A stretch of 32,720 bases of DNA from JAKSPM01 sp964450645 (GTDB taxonomy: Bacteria; Bacillota; Clostridia; Oscillospirales; Oscillospiraceae), in NCBI GenBank assembly GCA_964450645.1, contig CAYVEB010000020.1, forward strand, positions 1 to 32,720. The letters are read 5' to 3'. The position numbers and the translations under genes are program-made. The notes below the pieces were generated by a model. The model ran no database searches, was not told where the DNA came from, and saw nothing but the letters and a program-made list of their open reading frames with translations. Positions within the stretch are counted from its first letter, which is position 1; every line of letters starts with the position of its first letter. Below are positions 16,711 to 25,606 of the stretch, in pieces.

Positions 16711-19700
16711 CGGAAAACCTCCTGCTGCTGGCGGACGGATTCTTGAATTTTATCCATGATCACATCCGCGAGCGCGTCCGCGTCTTGAAAATTGACGCCG
16801 TTGACATAGATATTGATGGTGGGAAGCGCGTTTAGTGAATTGCCTTGGTGCATTTCCAAGCGGTCAATGGCGTTGGACAGGCGGGATAAGGCGACGGGAA
16901 GCGCCTGGGATCCCAGACCATTTCGTGCTGGGAGATCCGCGCTGGCGATGGTCTGTTGCACGCGCGACAGCTGTTTGAATACCTCGGAGAATAGCTTTTC
17001 GTATTCCGTCATAAGGCCGGAAACGGTCTGGCTTGCGGCCAGTGCCTGCCTCGTCTGCTCCGCCGTCAGCACCCGCTCTCCGCCTTGAAAGTAGACAATC
17101 TCCGGGCCTTTTTCGCCTACCAGCGCAAGCCCTTCCGCCGCGCTGAATGTCCCGGAGGCGTATGCCTCCATTTGCGGCGCGCGCGCCGTGCCTTGACTGC
17201 CGGACGCCGCCGCGCGGTATCTTCTCCAGGCCGTCATAAACGCCGGAAGACCGTTCAGCAGCTCATTCGTCATTTCCCCGGACATGTCCGCCCCAGCCTG
17301 CTTCGCCAAATCCACCATAGCCTGCGTCTCGGTCTCCACCGCGCCGGTATACTCTGCGACGGAATCTGCGAAGTTGTCCTTTCCCTCCTGCACCTTTGCA
17401 AAGCTGGCGTTTACATTCTCGATCTCTTCATCCGTCATCTGTGCCAGCTGCGCTAGGAGCACCGCGCTCTCCTCGGTGCCGTCGCTCAGCTGGGCGAGCA
17501 GCCCCTCGTTCACGCCGCGTTCCACCGCCGCCTGCATATTGGCGGCGTAGCTGTTCCAAAAGTCTGCCTGGCTGCCCCACGCACTGATGGTCGCCGCCGC
17601 GGCCTCGGACGCGCTGGCGGCGCTGGCACTGCCAATGCCCTCCATCGTTTCGCTCAGATCCTCCAGAAGGCCATATGCCTTGTCCGCCGTCGCCCGCGCG
17701 TCGGACCAGGCGGAATCGTAGGCCTCCTGAAGCGCCGCAGCAGCTTCCGACCAAGCCGTCACGGCCTCCTTCGCGTATCCCGTAAGCTCCTCCGCGCCGC
17801 TTCTCACGGCGTCCGTATAACCGAGATAGGCGTCCTTTGCCTCGTCCAGCGCGTACCGATTGTCCTCCAGGGTCGCGTTGGTCTCATCAATGGCGCCGTT
17901 CGTATTGTCGATTTGAAGATTCAAGTTTTCCGAATCGACCCAGAGATCGTTGAGATCATTGCCTAACTGGACAGTCTCATTGTCGAGTTGCATCATCTCC
18001 TCGTTAAGCTTCTGCAAGCGATTATCGTCGCCAGCGATCTCCGCCTTGGCGATCTCCCGTTCCAGCTGTGCCTGTCTTTCCAAGATGGCGTTCTTTCGGA
18101 GATTTATTTCCTCTATCCGCGCCGCAATCGCGCCGCGCTGTTCCTCCAGCGCGGCCCTTTTCTGTTCCAGCGCAATGACCTTTGCCTCTGCCTGGGCCTG
18201 GGCCTCGATCTGCTGTTTGTATTTGTCCTGCAGGGCTTGGGCGACTGCCAACTCATACCAATCGCCGATCTGCGCTTCCAGGGCTGCCGCGCCCTCCTTG
18301 AGCATCCCGGTCTGTTCGTTCAGCTCAAGATTTAAATCCGGCACGAGCGTGCGCAGCTTCTCCACGGTGTCGGCATATTCCATCTGCTCCCCGGCGGTCA
18401 TGGATGACTGCGTTTCAAGTTCCTTTAGCCGGTCGACATACTGTCCAGCCAGCTCTTTGCTGGCGTCCAAACTGGCCCGTGCTTCGGCATAGGATGCCTC
18501 GGAATCGGAAACCGCTGTTTTCAGGTTCTGCGCCGCGGCGGTCATATCCGCGAAGCTCTCGGCTCCGTCGTCCGCGGCGGCGGACAGTGCGAACACCGTC
18601 CCGATCAGTCCGGAGATCCCCGCAGCTACCAGCAGGTAGGGATTGCTCAGCATAGTCATGGTGAGCTTCCCGACGGCTGTATCGGCCAGCAGCGTTTTCG
18701 CGGTCATCACCGTTAACGCCGCAGCCAAAACACCCGCACCGGTCGTCAGGCCCGCGAACGCGGCGGATGCGAGCGGCGAATCCTGGATAAACCCGGTCAG
18801 GCTTTCCAGGGCCACCGTCAGCTTGCTCCGAATCTGGTCTACAGCGGGAGCCAGCTCATCGCCAAAGGCAATTTTTAGGTTGTCCACAGAGTTTTGAAAC
18901 CGCTGTTCAATAAACGCGGACGTCTGCGTCATGGTCTTATAGGCGTTCTGCGTCGCGCCCGTGGCTCCTTGCATCTCCTTGTCCATCTGGCTGAGCACAC
19001 TGTTAAAATCTTCAAGCCCCTGGGTCAGTATAGCGTTGGACGCCTTGCCCGCCTCCTGGCTCGACCACAGGCCCATCAGGGCCTCCGCGTTCCCATTTAC
19101 ATGGTCGCTGAGTATTTGCAGCACATCCGCCAGCGACCAGCCGCTTTGCATCAACTGGCCAAAGGATTTTCCAGTCCGCTCCTGCAAAATGCCGCCTACC
19201 TTGCTGCCGGAATCGCCCAATTCGTTGAGCATACCGGAAAGGTAGGTTGTGGCTTCCGCCGTCGCGATGCCTCCTCGCGTCAGCTCTACATAGGATGCAG
19301 CAATATTTTGCAAATTCACCCCGTACGCGGAACCCTCGGAGATCGCGCGGCCCATGGAATTTGCCAGCTCGTCCATCGATGTCTTGCCGAGGTTCTGGGT
19401 TCGGATCAAAACATTGCTGATTCCGGTCACTTGCTCCGCGCCCAGCTTATAGGAATTGAGCGCCGTGGTCAAAACGTCCGTCGCGCTGGTCAAGCTGGTG
19501 AAGCCCGCGACGGCAAGTTTGTTGGCATCCTCGACAAACCGCGCGGCATCACGGGTCGCCACGCTGCCGGAGATCGCCTGATATACCGCCTCGGACACGT
19601 TCGCCGCCGCCATGCCGGAATCGCTGGATAGACCTAGGATCTTACCGTGCATTTCCTCCACGGAGAGGGAGGCGGTGTCCATAATGGTCTGCGTTTTGGC

Positions 19701-20261
19701 AAAGGCGGATTCAAACTCGCTGGAAGCATCTATGGCGGCGTTTCCGATGGAGACAAGACCCGCAACCAGCGTATCCGCACTGGCAACCGCCGTCACCATG
19801 CTTATATTGGCTTTCTCAAAGGAACCTCCGAGCTGATCAACATCTTCCGCCGTTTGGCTCGATTCATCTCCCAAGCGGTCAATTGCATTTGTGTTATTTT
19901 CTGCGCTCTGTTGCAGATTCCGCAGATTGTTTTCCGTTTGGACAATTTCCCGCTGCAAGGCGTCATACTGCTCTTGAGAGGCCTTCCCCTCTGCAATCTG
20001 CTGCTGGACCTGCTTCTCAGCCTCCCGCAGCATAGACAGCTTGTCCTTGGTATTAGCAATCTGATTGGCAAGATAGCGCTGCTTTTGTGCAAGCAGCTCC
20101 GTATTGGAGGGATCGAGTTTTAATAGCCGGTTGACATCCTTCAGCTGATCTTGTGTGGAAATAATCTGCGATGTAGTCTGCTTGAGCGCAGCTGTCAGCT
20201 TTGTCGTGTCGCCGTTCAGCTCTATGGTAATGCCTTTGATCGTTTCAGACCGTTTCGCCAT
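16707..20261 (-). CDS. tail tape measure protein
   Basis: An 1184-residue protein that sets tail length. The N-terminus (MAKRSETIKGITIELNGDTT) leads to a coiled coil (about 30-130). A TP901-type core follows at about 170-480, with FESAFAKTQTIMD and GKTSMDELANSMGRAIS. Hydrophobic stretches lie at about 495-565, including AAFAGLTTGAGVLAAAL and LLVAAGISGLIGTVFAL. A second long coiled coil spans about 680-830. The C-terminus has SGTFSAAEGLALVGEKGPEIV and GGERVLTA, common at tape-measure ends. At about 1.5 angstrom per residue the length predicts a tail near 170-180 nm. ATG 20261 has GAGGT upstream. It follows the tail chaperone genes, as is standard. Confidence 0.92.
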   Translation of the reverse strand: MAKRSETIKGITIELNGDTTKLTAALKQTTSQIISTQDQLKDVNRLLKLDPSNTELLAQKQRYLANQIANTKDKLSMLREAEKQVQQQIAEGKASQEQYDALQREIVQTENNLRNLQQSAENNTNAIDRLGDESSQTAEDVDQLGGSFEKANISMVTAVASADTLVAGLVSIGNAAIDASSEFESAFAKTQTIMDTASLSVEEMHGKILGLSSDSGMAAANVSEAVYQAISGSVATRDAARFVEDANKLAVAGFTSLTSATDVLTTALNSYKLGAEQVTGISNVLIRTQNLGKTSMDELANSMGRAISEGSAYGVNLQNIAASYVELTRGGIATAEATTYLSGMLNELGDSGSKVGGILQERTGKSFGQLMQSGWSLADVLQILSDHVNGNAEALMGLWSSQEAGKASNAILTQGLEDFNSVLSQMDKEMQGATGATQNAYKTMTQTSAFIEQRFQNSVDNLKIAFGDELAPAVDQIRSKLTVALESLTGFIQDSPLASAAFAGLTTGAGVLAAALTVMTAKTLLADTAVGKLTMTMLSNPYLLVAAGISGLIGTVFALSAAADDGAESFADMTAAAQNLKTAVSDSEASYAEARASLDASKELAGQYVDRLKELETQSSMTAGEQMEYADTVEKLRTLVPDLNLELNEQTGMLKEGAAALEAQIGDWYELAVAQALQDKYKQQIEAQAQAEAKVIALEQKRAALEEQRGAIAARIEEINLRKNAILERQAQLEREIAKAEIAGDDNRLQKLNEEMMQLDNETVQLGNDLNDLWVDSENLNLQIDNTNGAIDETNATLEDNRYALDEAKDAYLGYTDAVRSGAEELTGYAKEAVTAWSEAAAALQEAYDSAWSDARATADKAYGLLEDLSETMEGIGSASAASASEAAAATISAWGSQADFWNSYAANMQAAVERGVNEGLLAQLSDGTEESAVLLAQLAQMTDEEIENVNASFAKVQEGKDNFADSVAEYTGAVETETQAMVDLAKQAGADMSGEMTNELLNGLPAFMTAWRRYRAAASGSQGTARAPQMEAYASGTFSAAEGLALVGEKGPEIVYFQGGERVLTAEQTRQALAASQTVSGLMTEYEKLFSEVFKQLSRVQQTIASADLPARNGLGSQALPVALSRLSNAIDRLEMHQGNSLNALPTINIYVNGVNFQDADALADVIMDKIQESVRQQQEVFR

Positions 20262-20275
20262 TATTCCAACCTCAT

Positions 20276-20467
20276 TTAACGGAAAAATTTATTGATATCG
20301 TCTTGTGTAGCTTGATAAGGGTATTCTTCGCGATCGTTGGCCCGCTCGATCAAAAGATCGTGTACCATGCCCACTGTCATGGAATCCAAATCATCCCGGG
20401 ACAACCCAAGCTCCGCGCACCGGAGCATAAAAAGCGCCCCGGTGTTCGGCCTTATGGTTGCCCTCAT
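20276..20467 (-). CDS. tail assembly chaperone, T-type frame (expressed by -1 frameshift and/or reinitiation)
   Basis: A 63-residue frame from ATG 20467, with helical content such as TGALFMLRCAELGLSRDDLDS and ending DINKFFR. It corresponds to the T part of the G/GT chaperone pair that coats the tape measure during tail assembly. The open frame extends back to 20509 inside the upstream gene, and this overlap is what a -1 frameshift requires. The A7 run at 20470-20476 lies in the shared region. ATG 20467 also overlaps the upstream stop by ATGA, so separate reinitiation is possible. Confidence 0.75.
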   Translation of the reverse strand: MRATIRPNTGALFMLRCAELGLSRDDLDSMTVGMVHDLLIERANDREEYPYQATQDDINKFFR

Positions 20468-20814
20468 GCTTTTTTTGGCGTCGCCGTAGTCTGTAGGTTT
20501 AAATTCCACAATCCAAGCAATTCCGGAAGAATCGTGTAAATGCTGAATATCTCAAATTGATCCAGCCAGGCGTCTTCCGTGTCGGGAACACAGGCGTCCG
20601 CCTGCTTTGCCATGATATAGGCGATATCCTCAAAGACACCTAAGTCCAAAGCGGAAAATTTCTCACCGCCGTTTTGGCCTTCCTTGTAGATCGAGCGCAG
20701 TTTCATCAAATCTTCAAACAGATCCCGCCCAATTTTCTCACGGTATAGCCGGGGCGTCAGCGCTGTCGCCTTGAATCGCACCCGCTTGCCGGAAATTATC
20801 AGAGTCTTTTCCAT
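20464..20814 (-). CDS. tail assembly chaperone, G-type
   Basis: A 116-residue protein starting MEKTLIISGKRVRFKATAL, followed by YREKIGRDLFEDLMKL, DIAYIMAKQAD and DQFEIFSIYTILPELLGLW. This is the usual pattern of siphophage G-type chaperones between the major tail protein and the tape measure. The end reads ATPKKA with the heptamer A AAA AAA in the zero frame just before the stop; slipping by -1 would give a G-T fusion of about 179 residues. GGGAGG precedes ATG 20814. Confidence 0.82.
   Translation of the reverse strand: MEKTLIISGKRVRFKATALTPRLYREKIGRDLFEDLMKLRSIYKEGQNGGEKFSALDLGVFEDIAYIMAKQADACVPDTEDAWLDQFEIFSIYTILPELLGLWNLNLQTTATPKKA
20470..20476 (-). promoter_or_regulatory. slippery heptamer for -1 frameshift
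   Basis: On the minus strand seven A's read CCA AAA AAA GCA TGA in the G frame, so A AAA AAA has the X XXY YYZ arrangement exactly in the zero frame. A -1 slip enters the T frame (AGC ATG AGG). A 9-bp hairpin (20418-20426 with 20436-20444) lies about 25 bases downstream, farther than the usual 5-9 base spacing. Confidence 0.7.
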
Positions 20815-20828
20815 ATCCGCCCTCCCGC

Positions 20829-21392
20829 TTAAGCGGCTTCGGATGCCTGCGGCTTATAGACATTCTTGAACCAGCCGGTCTTGGTCTCCTCCGGCGTATC
20901 TGCCTGCGTGTTTGCCTTGATAACGTGGTCTTCATCCGGCGCGCAGGTAATGTCAATCGACTGCGTTACAGGCGTTTTGCTGCTCTCGTTGGTCTTGCTG
21001 CCAATGTCGGGCCGCGAGCCGGTGACATTGTACAAGACGTAATACTCCGGTGTGGCATCGCCGTCGATCTGGAACAGCAGCGCGAATTCCGCAGGCTCTG
21101 GATCCGCAGATTCTATCAGCACCTTGTTTGCATCCTCTGTAAAACCAAAGATATCCTTCAGCATCTGCGCTGGAAAGCGCGCCACTGCCAGGGTGCCGGT
21201 ATAGCCGTTGTTGGAGGAACACACGTAGTATTTCACCCCGTCAGCGTAAAACGGCGTTATTTCGCCATCCTTGGCCAAATCCAGGGATACCGCGCCCGGA
21301 ATGGGAGTCGGCGTCGCATATCCTTCCGCCGTGCGCTTTGCATAATGTACATTTAACAGGTTAAATCTCACTTTGTTTTCAGCTGTCGCCAT
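20829..21392 (-). CDS. major tail protein (phi13-like)
   Basis: A 187-residue tube protein. It starts MATAENKVRFNLLNVHYAK, followed by GAVSLDLAKDGEITPFYADGV, NNGYTGTLAVARFP and the late segment SIDITCAPDEDHVIKANT, characteristic of phi13-type major tail proteins in Gram-positive siphophages. It should stack as hexamers to make the tail tube. GGAGGT lies 8 bases before ATG 21392; the GTG directly upstream is too close to the ribosome site. It overlaps the preceding tail-terminator gene by 14 bases. Confidence 0.87.
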   Translation of the reverse strand: MATAENKVRFNLLNVHYAKRTAEGYATPTPIPGAVSLDLAKDGEITPFYADGVKYYVCSSNNGYTGTLAVARFPAQMLKDIFGFTEDANKVLIESADPEPAEFALLFQIDGDATPEYYVLYNVTGSRPDIGSKTNESSKTPVTQSIDITCAPDEDHVIKANTQADTPEETKTGWFKNVYKPQASEAA

Positions 21393-21717
21393 CACAATCT
21401 ACCTCCAATTTATATAAAACTTCTTTAACATGCTCTTCCTCTACGGAATACTCCGATTTTTTGTATGGAACCGCGCGCAGCGCGGATTCTACCAGCCGCT
21501 CTGAAACGCTGTCGTCGTCGGTCACATAGAGGGCCACGTCCACGTCCTGCGTTGCGTAGTATAATACGCCGTCTGCCCAAAAAGCGTTTTGTTTCCCCTT
21601 CGCGTAGACGATGTAGGGCGGCGTCATTTTTTCCTTGAACCCCCAGTAGGCCACCGGAAGCCCGGTTGTGCAAAGAAGCGCATATAAGTCTTTTCGTGTT
21701 ATGGGAGATTCCCCCAA
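21379..21717 (-). CDS. tail terminator / tail completion protein
   Basis: A 112-residue protein. The start ITRKDLYALLCTTGLPVAYWGF, then PPYIVYAKGK and a middle strand region DVDVALYVTDDD, match small head-tail joining proteins found between HK97 gp10 and the major tail protein. Position suggests the tail terminator, which caps the tube at its head-proximal end. No ATG is available; TTG 21717 is the most plausible start, inside the end of the gp10-like gene, with weak GAAGAA upstream. The start is less certain than the identity. Confidence 0.72.
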   Translation of the reverse strand: MGESPITRKDLYALLCTTGLPVAYWGFKEKMTPPYIVYAKGKQNAFWADGVLYYATQDVDVALYVTDDDSVSERLVESALRAVPYKKSEYSVEEEHVKEVLYKLEVDCDGDS

Positions 21718-22100
21718 TCAAGTTCTTCAATTTCTTGTATCACTGCGTCTGCGGCAAATCCCTCCGCCTGCTCAATGTGGGGCTTTGCCGGCGTAAAACT
21801 GCCGTTCCGGCTCCTGTGTCCATACTCCAGTAGGTGGGTAAGGCGGTAGTGCTTTTTATTGTAGATTTTTATACTAATCGACTGGGAATTTTCAGAAATC
21901 ACCTTGCTGCGCCAGCTCTTGGCATAAGCGCCGCCCGTTCTGCCTTTCCTGCGGGGAGATTCTTCTCGAAGTTCCGATACCGTTTCTTCCGCTGCTTTTT
22001 TAATGATATCTTTCATAGCCATCCCGACACCTGTCTGGAACTGAGAAAGATACATGGTCACAGCCTTTGCAACATATTCCGGGTCAACCACGATGCTCAT
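21699..22100 (-). CDS. HK97 gp10-like head-tail joining protein
   Basis: A 133-residue protein with the gp10 pattern: a basic middle part (EESPRRKGRTGGAYAKSW), then HYRLTHLLEYGHRSRNG and a short C-terminal helix. In HK97-like phages gp10 is a neck or tail-completion component. ATG 22100 overlaps the upstream stop by ATGA and has GGGAG upstream. Confidence 0.85.
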   Translation of the reverse strand: MSIVVDPEYVAKAVTMYLSQFQTGVGMAMKDIIKKAAEETVSELREESPRRKGRTGGAYAKSWRSKVISENSQSISIKIYNKKHYRLTHLLEYGHRSRNGSFTPAKPHIEQAEGFAADAVIQEIEELDWGNLP

Positions 22101-22402
22101 GCGTCTCCCGCCTTTCTCTCACAATAGAGTTCCATCAGCTCATTTTCCGCTAAGTACGTACGGTATACGGAATACCGCGCCCCGTGGTACTCCACGATTT
22201 CCTGCCCGCGATAGTCATAGGCGAACAGCAGAAATTTCCTTTCCGGATTCAAGCCCAGCTGTCCGGCCCTGGCGAATTCTGCGGCGGAGATGCTCCGTAC
22301 CGCGCAATAGACCTTCTGCCGCTGCTCGGCGGGGATCTGCCGCCCGATTTCGTCGGGGGTGTAGATTGTGGAGATCAGATACAAAACGTCATTGCGATCC
22401 AT
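22097..22402 (-). CDS. phage head closure / head-tail adaptor protein
   Basis: A 101-residue protein starting MDRNDVLYLISTIYTPDEIG, with QRQKVYCAVRSISAAEFARAGQLGL and YRGQEIVEYHGARYSVYRTY. It fits the SPP1 gp16 / HK97 stopper-like class, which closes the head below the connector. ATG 22402 is preferred to the earlier opening because GGGGGGA precedes it and a longer form would overlap most of the upstream gene. Confidence 0.78.
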   Translation of the reverse strand: MDRNDVLYLISTIYTPDEIGRQIPAEQRQKVYCAVRSISAAEFARAGQLGLNPERKFLLFAYDYRGQEIVEYHGARYSVYRTYLAENELMELYCERKAGDA

Positions 22403-22676
22403 CCGAATCCCCCCAGTCGGTAAAGCCATCCGCCATCTGCAGCTGCGCCTTTTGCTCGTTGTACAGCGCTTTCCACTTGTCAGCCAGATCCGGCGCCGGA
22501 TCCCCAAAGTGGATCTTGCAGTAGCAGATCACGGCGCGCTCGATCAGCGGCGGCACATTTTCGGTCTTCACACCGGCAATCTCCAAATCCTTTAGCGCCG
22601 CCGCAATCATGCCGCTTAGTTCCTCGTTGAAATCGTTCGTAACGATGCGCAGCGCCAGCTTTACTTTTTCCAGCAT
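22389..22676 (-). CDS. head-tail connector protein (gp6-like)
   Basis: A 95-residue, largely helical protein: MLEKVKLALRIVTNDFNEEL, GMIAAALKDLEIAGV, then LIERAVICYCKIHFGDP and KWKALYNEQKAQLQMADG. This is the standard pattern of phage_connect_1/gp6-type adaptors, whose ring sits beneath the portal. GGGAG precedes the ATG. It is the first joining gene after the capsid. Confidence 0.85.
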   Translation of the reverse strand: MLEKVKLALRIVTNDFNEELSGMIAAALKDLEIAGVKTENVPPLIERAVICYCKIHFGDPAPDLADKWKALYNEQKAQLQMADGFTDWGDSDGSQ

Positions 22677-22693
22677 TGCGATCTCCCTTGTAT

Positions 22694-22721
22694 CCGTGCG
22701 GGCACGTATGTACCCGCACGG
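22694..22721 (-). other. hairpin between capsid and connector genes
   Basis: A perfect 9-bp stem CCGTGCGGG/CCCGCACGG (22694-22702 with 22713-22721) and 10-base loop fill most of the gap after the capsid stop codon. No T-run follows. It may protect the 3' end of a processed capsid mRNA or lower expression of downstream genes. Confidence 0.6.
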
Positions 22722-22728
22722 CCCGCTC

Positions 22729-23868
22729 TTATCCCCCGGATTTTACCTTCAGCACCGCAAACGCCTTGTCCGCGATCAGCGCGCCCTCGCCCCGGGCATA
22801 GCCGGAATGGGTAATCACATGTTTCTTGATGTCGCGGTCGCTCTCCAGCAGAATATCCTGCACCATGTTGTACACAACCTTGGATGGATCGCCGATCAGC
22901 AGCTCGCCGTCCGCGACGGCGTCCTCGATCTTGATCTGCGCGCCCAATACGCTGCCCTCCGCGCCGGCCTGCACCGAGGGCTGAAAGATCGGCCGGCCGA
23001 CGCTGTCCACCATGCTCACCAAATAGTTATACACCGTGGCCCGCTTCGCGTAGACAACCACGCGATCGGCGCGTTCCAGCTTTGCAAACGCTTTTGCCAG
23101 CTCCGGGAAAACGATCTCGCCCTCCGTGGCTGTCTCCAGGGAGTTCCCGGCTTCCATGTCCTCCTTGATTTTGGCAACCAGATCCGCCGCCATGGCCGCA
23201 CCCATACGCTGGGCAATCTCCTGTGTGAGATAGGACTCCAGGGAATCCACGCTCATGCTGCGCATGGCATAGCTGATATCTACGCTCTTGGAAAAGTCCT
23301 TACCGGACAGCGTGACCTTGGCGAACTCGTTCTGCTCGTCTTCGTTCACGGTGTTTTCCGCGACGTTCTTTGCGTCGCCTGCTGTGATAGAAGTGTGTTT
23401 GAGCACTTCCAGGATCGTCCCGGTGCGATAGATGCTCACGTCCCCCATAATACAGTGCTGGGTACTGATCAGATCCCAGATGTTGTTCAATGTCGTGGTG
23501 GGAAGGACGGCGCTGGTATTGTCGGTCATGTGGACAAATGCGGTTCGCTCCTCACGGGTCAGGGGCTGATCCAGCAGCGACTTAAAAAATGCGCTGCGAT
23601 ACTCAGGGGAAGCCGCAATCCTGGCCCGTTGCTCCGCCTCGCTTTCCCGTCCGGCCTGCGGGGCGCAATGCGTCTGGGCTCCGGCGTTGAGCGCGGTGCG
23701 AACCTCCTCGATGCGGCCTTGCGTGCTTTGCAGACCGGCTTCCTCTTCATTCAGGCTGCGTACTTCCGCCAGCAGCGCGTCCAGGTCGGCGCCTTCCTGC
23801 TCGACCTCCGTTGCAATCTGCGTTCTTCTCTTCTGGATTTCCTCCAAACGTGCGTCAATTCGTGGCAT
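22729..23868 (-). CDS. major capsid protein, HK97 fold, with N-terminal scaffold (delta) domain
   Basis: A 379-residue protein. Residues 1-70 are a charged coiled coil (RLEEIQKRRTQIATEVEQEG), acting as the built-in scaffold that the protease removes. An Ala/Arg-rich segment near 75-105 probably contains the cleavage site. The HK97 core follows, with VLPTTTLNNIWDLIS, FSKSVDISYAMRSMSVDSLESYL and a C-terminal GDPSKVVYNMVQDILLESDRD region. ATG 23868 has GGAGGT 8 bases upstream. Confidence 0.93.
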   Translation of the reverse strand: MPRIDARLEEIQKRRTQIATEVEQEGADLDALLAEVRSLNEEEAGLQSTQGRIEEVRTALNAGAQTHCAPQAGRESEAEQRARIAASPEYRSAFFKSLLDQPLTREERTAFVHMTDNTSAVLPTTTLNNIWDLISTQHCIMGDVSIYRTGTILEVLKHTSITAGDAKNVAENTVNEDEQNEFAKVTLSGKDFSKSVDISYAMRSMSVDSLESYLTQEIAQRMGAAMAADLVAKIKEDMEAGNSLETATEGEIVFPELAKAFAKLERADRVVVYAKRATVYNYLVSMVDSVGRPIFQPSVQAGAEGSVLGAQIKIEDAVADGELLIGDPSKVVYNMVQDILLESDRDIKKHVITHSGYARGEGALIADKAFAVLKVKSGG

Positions 23869-23869
23869 A

Positions 23870-24430
23870 TCACATTACCTCCAATAAAATTTGAATGACT
23901 TTTCGTTTCTGCTCTTTTCGCTCCGCGTCGATCACACCGCTGAGATAGGATCGCGCGGAGATTTCTGTGTACGGATTCGCGGGAATGCTTACGGCGGACA
24001 CGTCGTACACCCTCTTGATCTTTGTGATCGTGGACAAGTGCGTTTGGCGGTCATAGTCCATATCCCCAATTGTAAAGGAAAAGGACATTTTGGTGATCAG
24101 CCCGCTGCGAATTTCTTCATAGAGCTGGCGCGCGCCGTCCGATTTGGACAGATCCGCCCGGATATACAGGCCGTGTTCGTCTGTGTGCAGGGTGAGTGTC
24201 CCGTTGCTCTGCCGGGCATAGACCCGCCCGCTGTGGTCATATTGCATAATTACATCGGACAGATCGGCACCTTCGAACGCGTCCGGCGCAATCATCTCCC
24301 GATAGGTGACGCCGTCACACTCGTACAGCTCATACGGCTCGTTGAAGGTGCAGGCATAGCCCTCCACGATCTGCTCTCCCGTGCTCCGCAACACCGGCAC
24401 GGCGCGGTATTCCCGTTCAATCTTTCCCAT
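23870..24430 (-). CDS. HK97-family prohead protease
   Basis: A 186-residue serine protease that trims the capsid scaffold domain. Family features: VEGYACTFNEPYELY, VIMQYDHSGRVYARQ (probable catalytic His66), ITKMSFSFTIGDMDYD (probable catalytic Ser116), and VYDVSAVSIPANPYTEI. It overlaps the portal gene by 14 bases; AAGGAG lies 7 bases before ATG 24430, inside portal codons. It ends one base before the capsid start. Confidence 0.92.
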   Translation of the reverse strand: MGKIEREYRAVPVLRSTGEQIVEGYACTFNEPYELYECDGVTYREMIAPDAFEGADLSDVIMQYDHSGRVYARQSNGTLTLHTDEHGLYIRADLSKSDGARQLYEEIRSGLITKMSFSFTIGDMDYDRQTHLSTITKIKRVYDVSAVSIPANPYTEISARSYLSGVIDAERKEQKRKVIQILLEVM

Positions 24431-25598
24431 TGGCTTGCTCCTTTTGTCCCTCTTCGGACGCGTCTAAGTTATAATACTCGCCGCGGACCGGATAGGCTTG
24501 TCCTTTTCCGTCCGGCAGCGGTGGCAGATTCCAGATCTGCCGGATCTCGTCCCGGTTCATGATGCCCCGGTCCGCCATCTGCGCCGAAACATTCAGCTTG
24601 TCGGCGCTGCTCATATATTGCAGGCGGTTCGCCGTAGCCATTACCCCGTTCCCCGCTTCAATCTCCCGAATGGTGAACAGCATTCGCGTGACGACGTCGG
24701 AAAACTGGATGGCAAACGGTTCAATGGCCCCCTCGTAGAACGCCGACCACTTGTCCCCATAGGCCTTGTTCTGCAAAATATCCTCGTTGACGCCAAAATG
24801 TTCAAATACGGAGGCTTTGATTACCTCCATCTGCTTGTCGTCCACGACGAAAGGCCTGCTTTCCACCTGCTTGATATCCGTATAGGTGTTGGGAAAAAGT
24901 AGCATCCCGCCCTCGCCCCGTAAATTGTTGCGGTTGAAGCGTTCGCGTTCCTTTTTCAGATCGGCAGCCTTTGTGAAGTTGCTCACACGCGCCATGAACC
25001 GGAACGACGCCCCGGCCCTCACAGCCTCGGAAATGCCCTGGTTTTGCAGATCGATCAGATCCATCGTGGGCGTCAACGCCTGGTTGTCGGAGCCGAAAAA
25101 ATCGTCCTCGTACTGAAACTTGGTCATAATCCCGCAAGCGCTCAGCGGCAGTGCGCCGGTTTCTCCGCTGCGGAAGGAATAGCGCAAATACGCTTTGCCC
25201 TCGTATGTGACAATTTCACACCGCTGCGGCAGAAGTGGGAAGATCCCCGTTGTCCGCTCTGTGCCCCGTGCGTCCATATCCAGAACCGGCACAATAAAAG
25301 CGGTGTTCTGTACGTCCAGAATCGTAGAGAGCCGGTATAGGAACTGCCCCCATGTCTGCCATGGGTTCGGGGCAAAGCGCATGCGGTTTTGCAGCGGTCT
25401 TGCCGCCGCGCCGTAGGTTGTAACCTCCAGTTTGGAGACGTGGGTCGCGCGGACGTGAACAGCAGCCTTGACCAGCTCACTTTCATACAGCGCCCCATCG
25501 CTTGTATAGAACGCCGGTTGATAGGCGGTAAAGGTCTGAAAGAAGCCGTCCGGCTCCACAGGCCGCCGCTTGTGAAATATCTTTTCAAAAAGTCCCAT
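24417..25598 (-). CDS. phage portal protein (HK97 type)
   Basis: A 393-residue portal, starting MGLFEKIFHKRRPVEPD. Features: LVKAAVHVRATHVSKLEV, PNPWQTWGQFLYRLSTILDVQNTAFIVPV, LIDLQNQGISEAVRAGAS, the segment PFVVDDKQMEVIKASVFEHFGVNEDIL and NLPPLPDGKGQAYPVRGEYYNLD near the end. It makes the dodecameric DNA gate at one capsid vertex. ATG 25598 follows GAGGTG; an earlier in-frame ATG (25610) would overlap the terminase stop and lacks a ribosome site. Confidence 0.92.
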   Translation of the reverse strand: MGLFEKIFHKRRPVEPDGFFQTFTAYQPAFYTSDGALYESELVKAAVHVRATHVSKLEVTTYGAAARPLQNRMRFAPNPWQTWGQFLYRLSTILDVQNTAFIVPVLDMDARGTERTTGIFPLLPQRCEIVTYEGKAYLRYSFRSGETGALPLSACGIMTKFQYEDDFFGSDNQALTPTMDLIDLQNQGISEAVRAGASFRFMARVSNFTKAADLKKERERFNRNNLRGEGGMLLFPNTYTDIKQVESRPFVVDDKQMEVIKASVFEHFGVNEDILQNKAYGDKWSAFYEGAIEPFAIQFSDVVTRMLFTIREIEAGNGVMATANRLQYMSSADKLNVSAQMADRGIMNRDEIRQIWNLPPLPDGKGQAYPVRGEYYNLDASEEGQKEQANGKD

Positions 25599-25606
25599 AA
25601 TGCACC

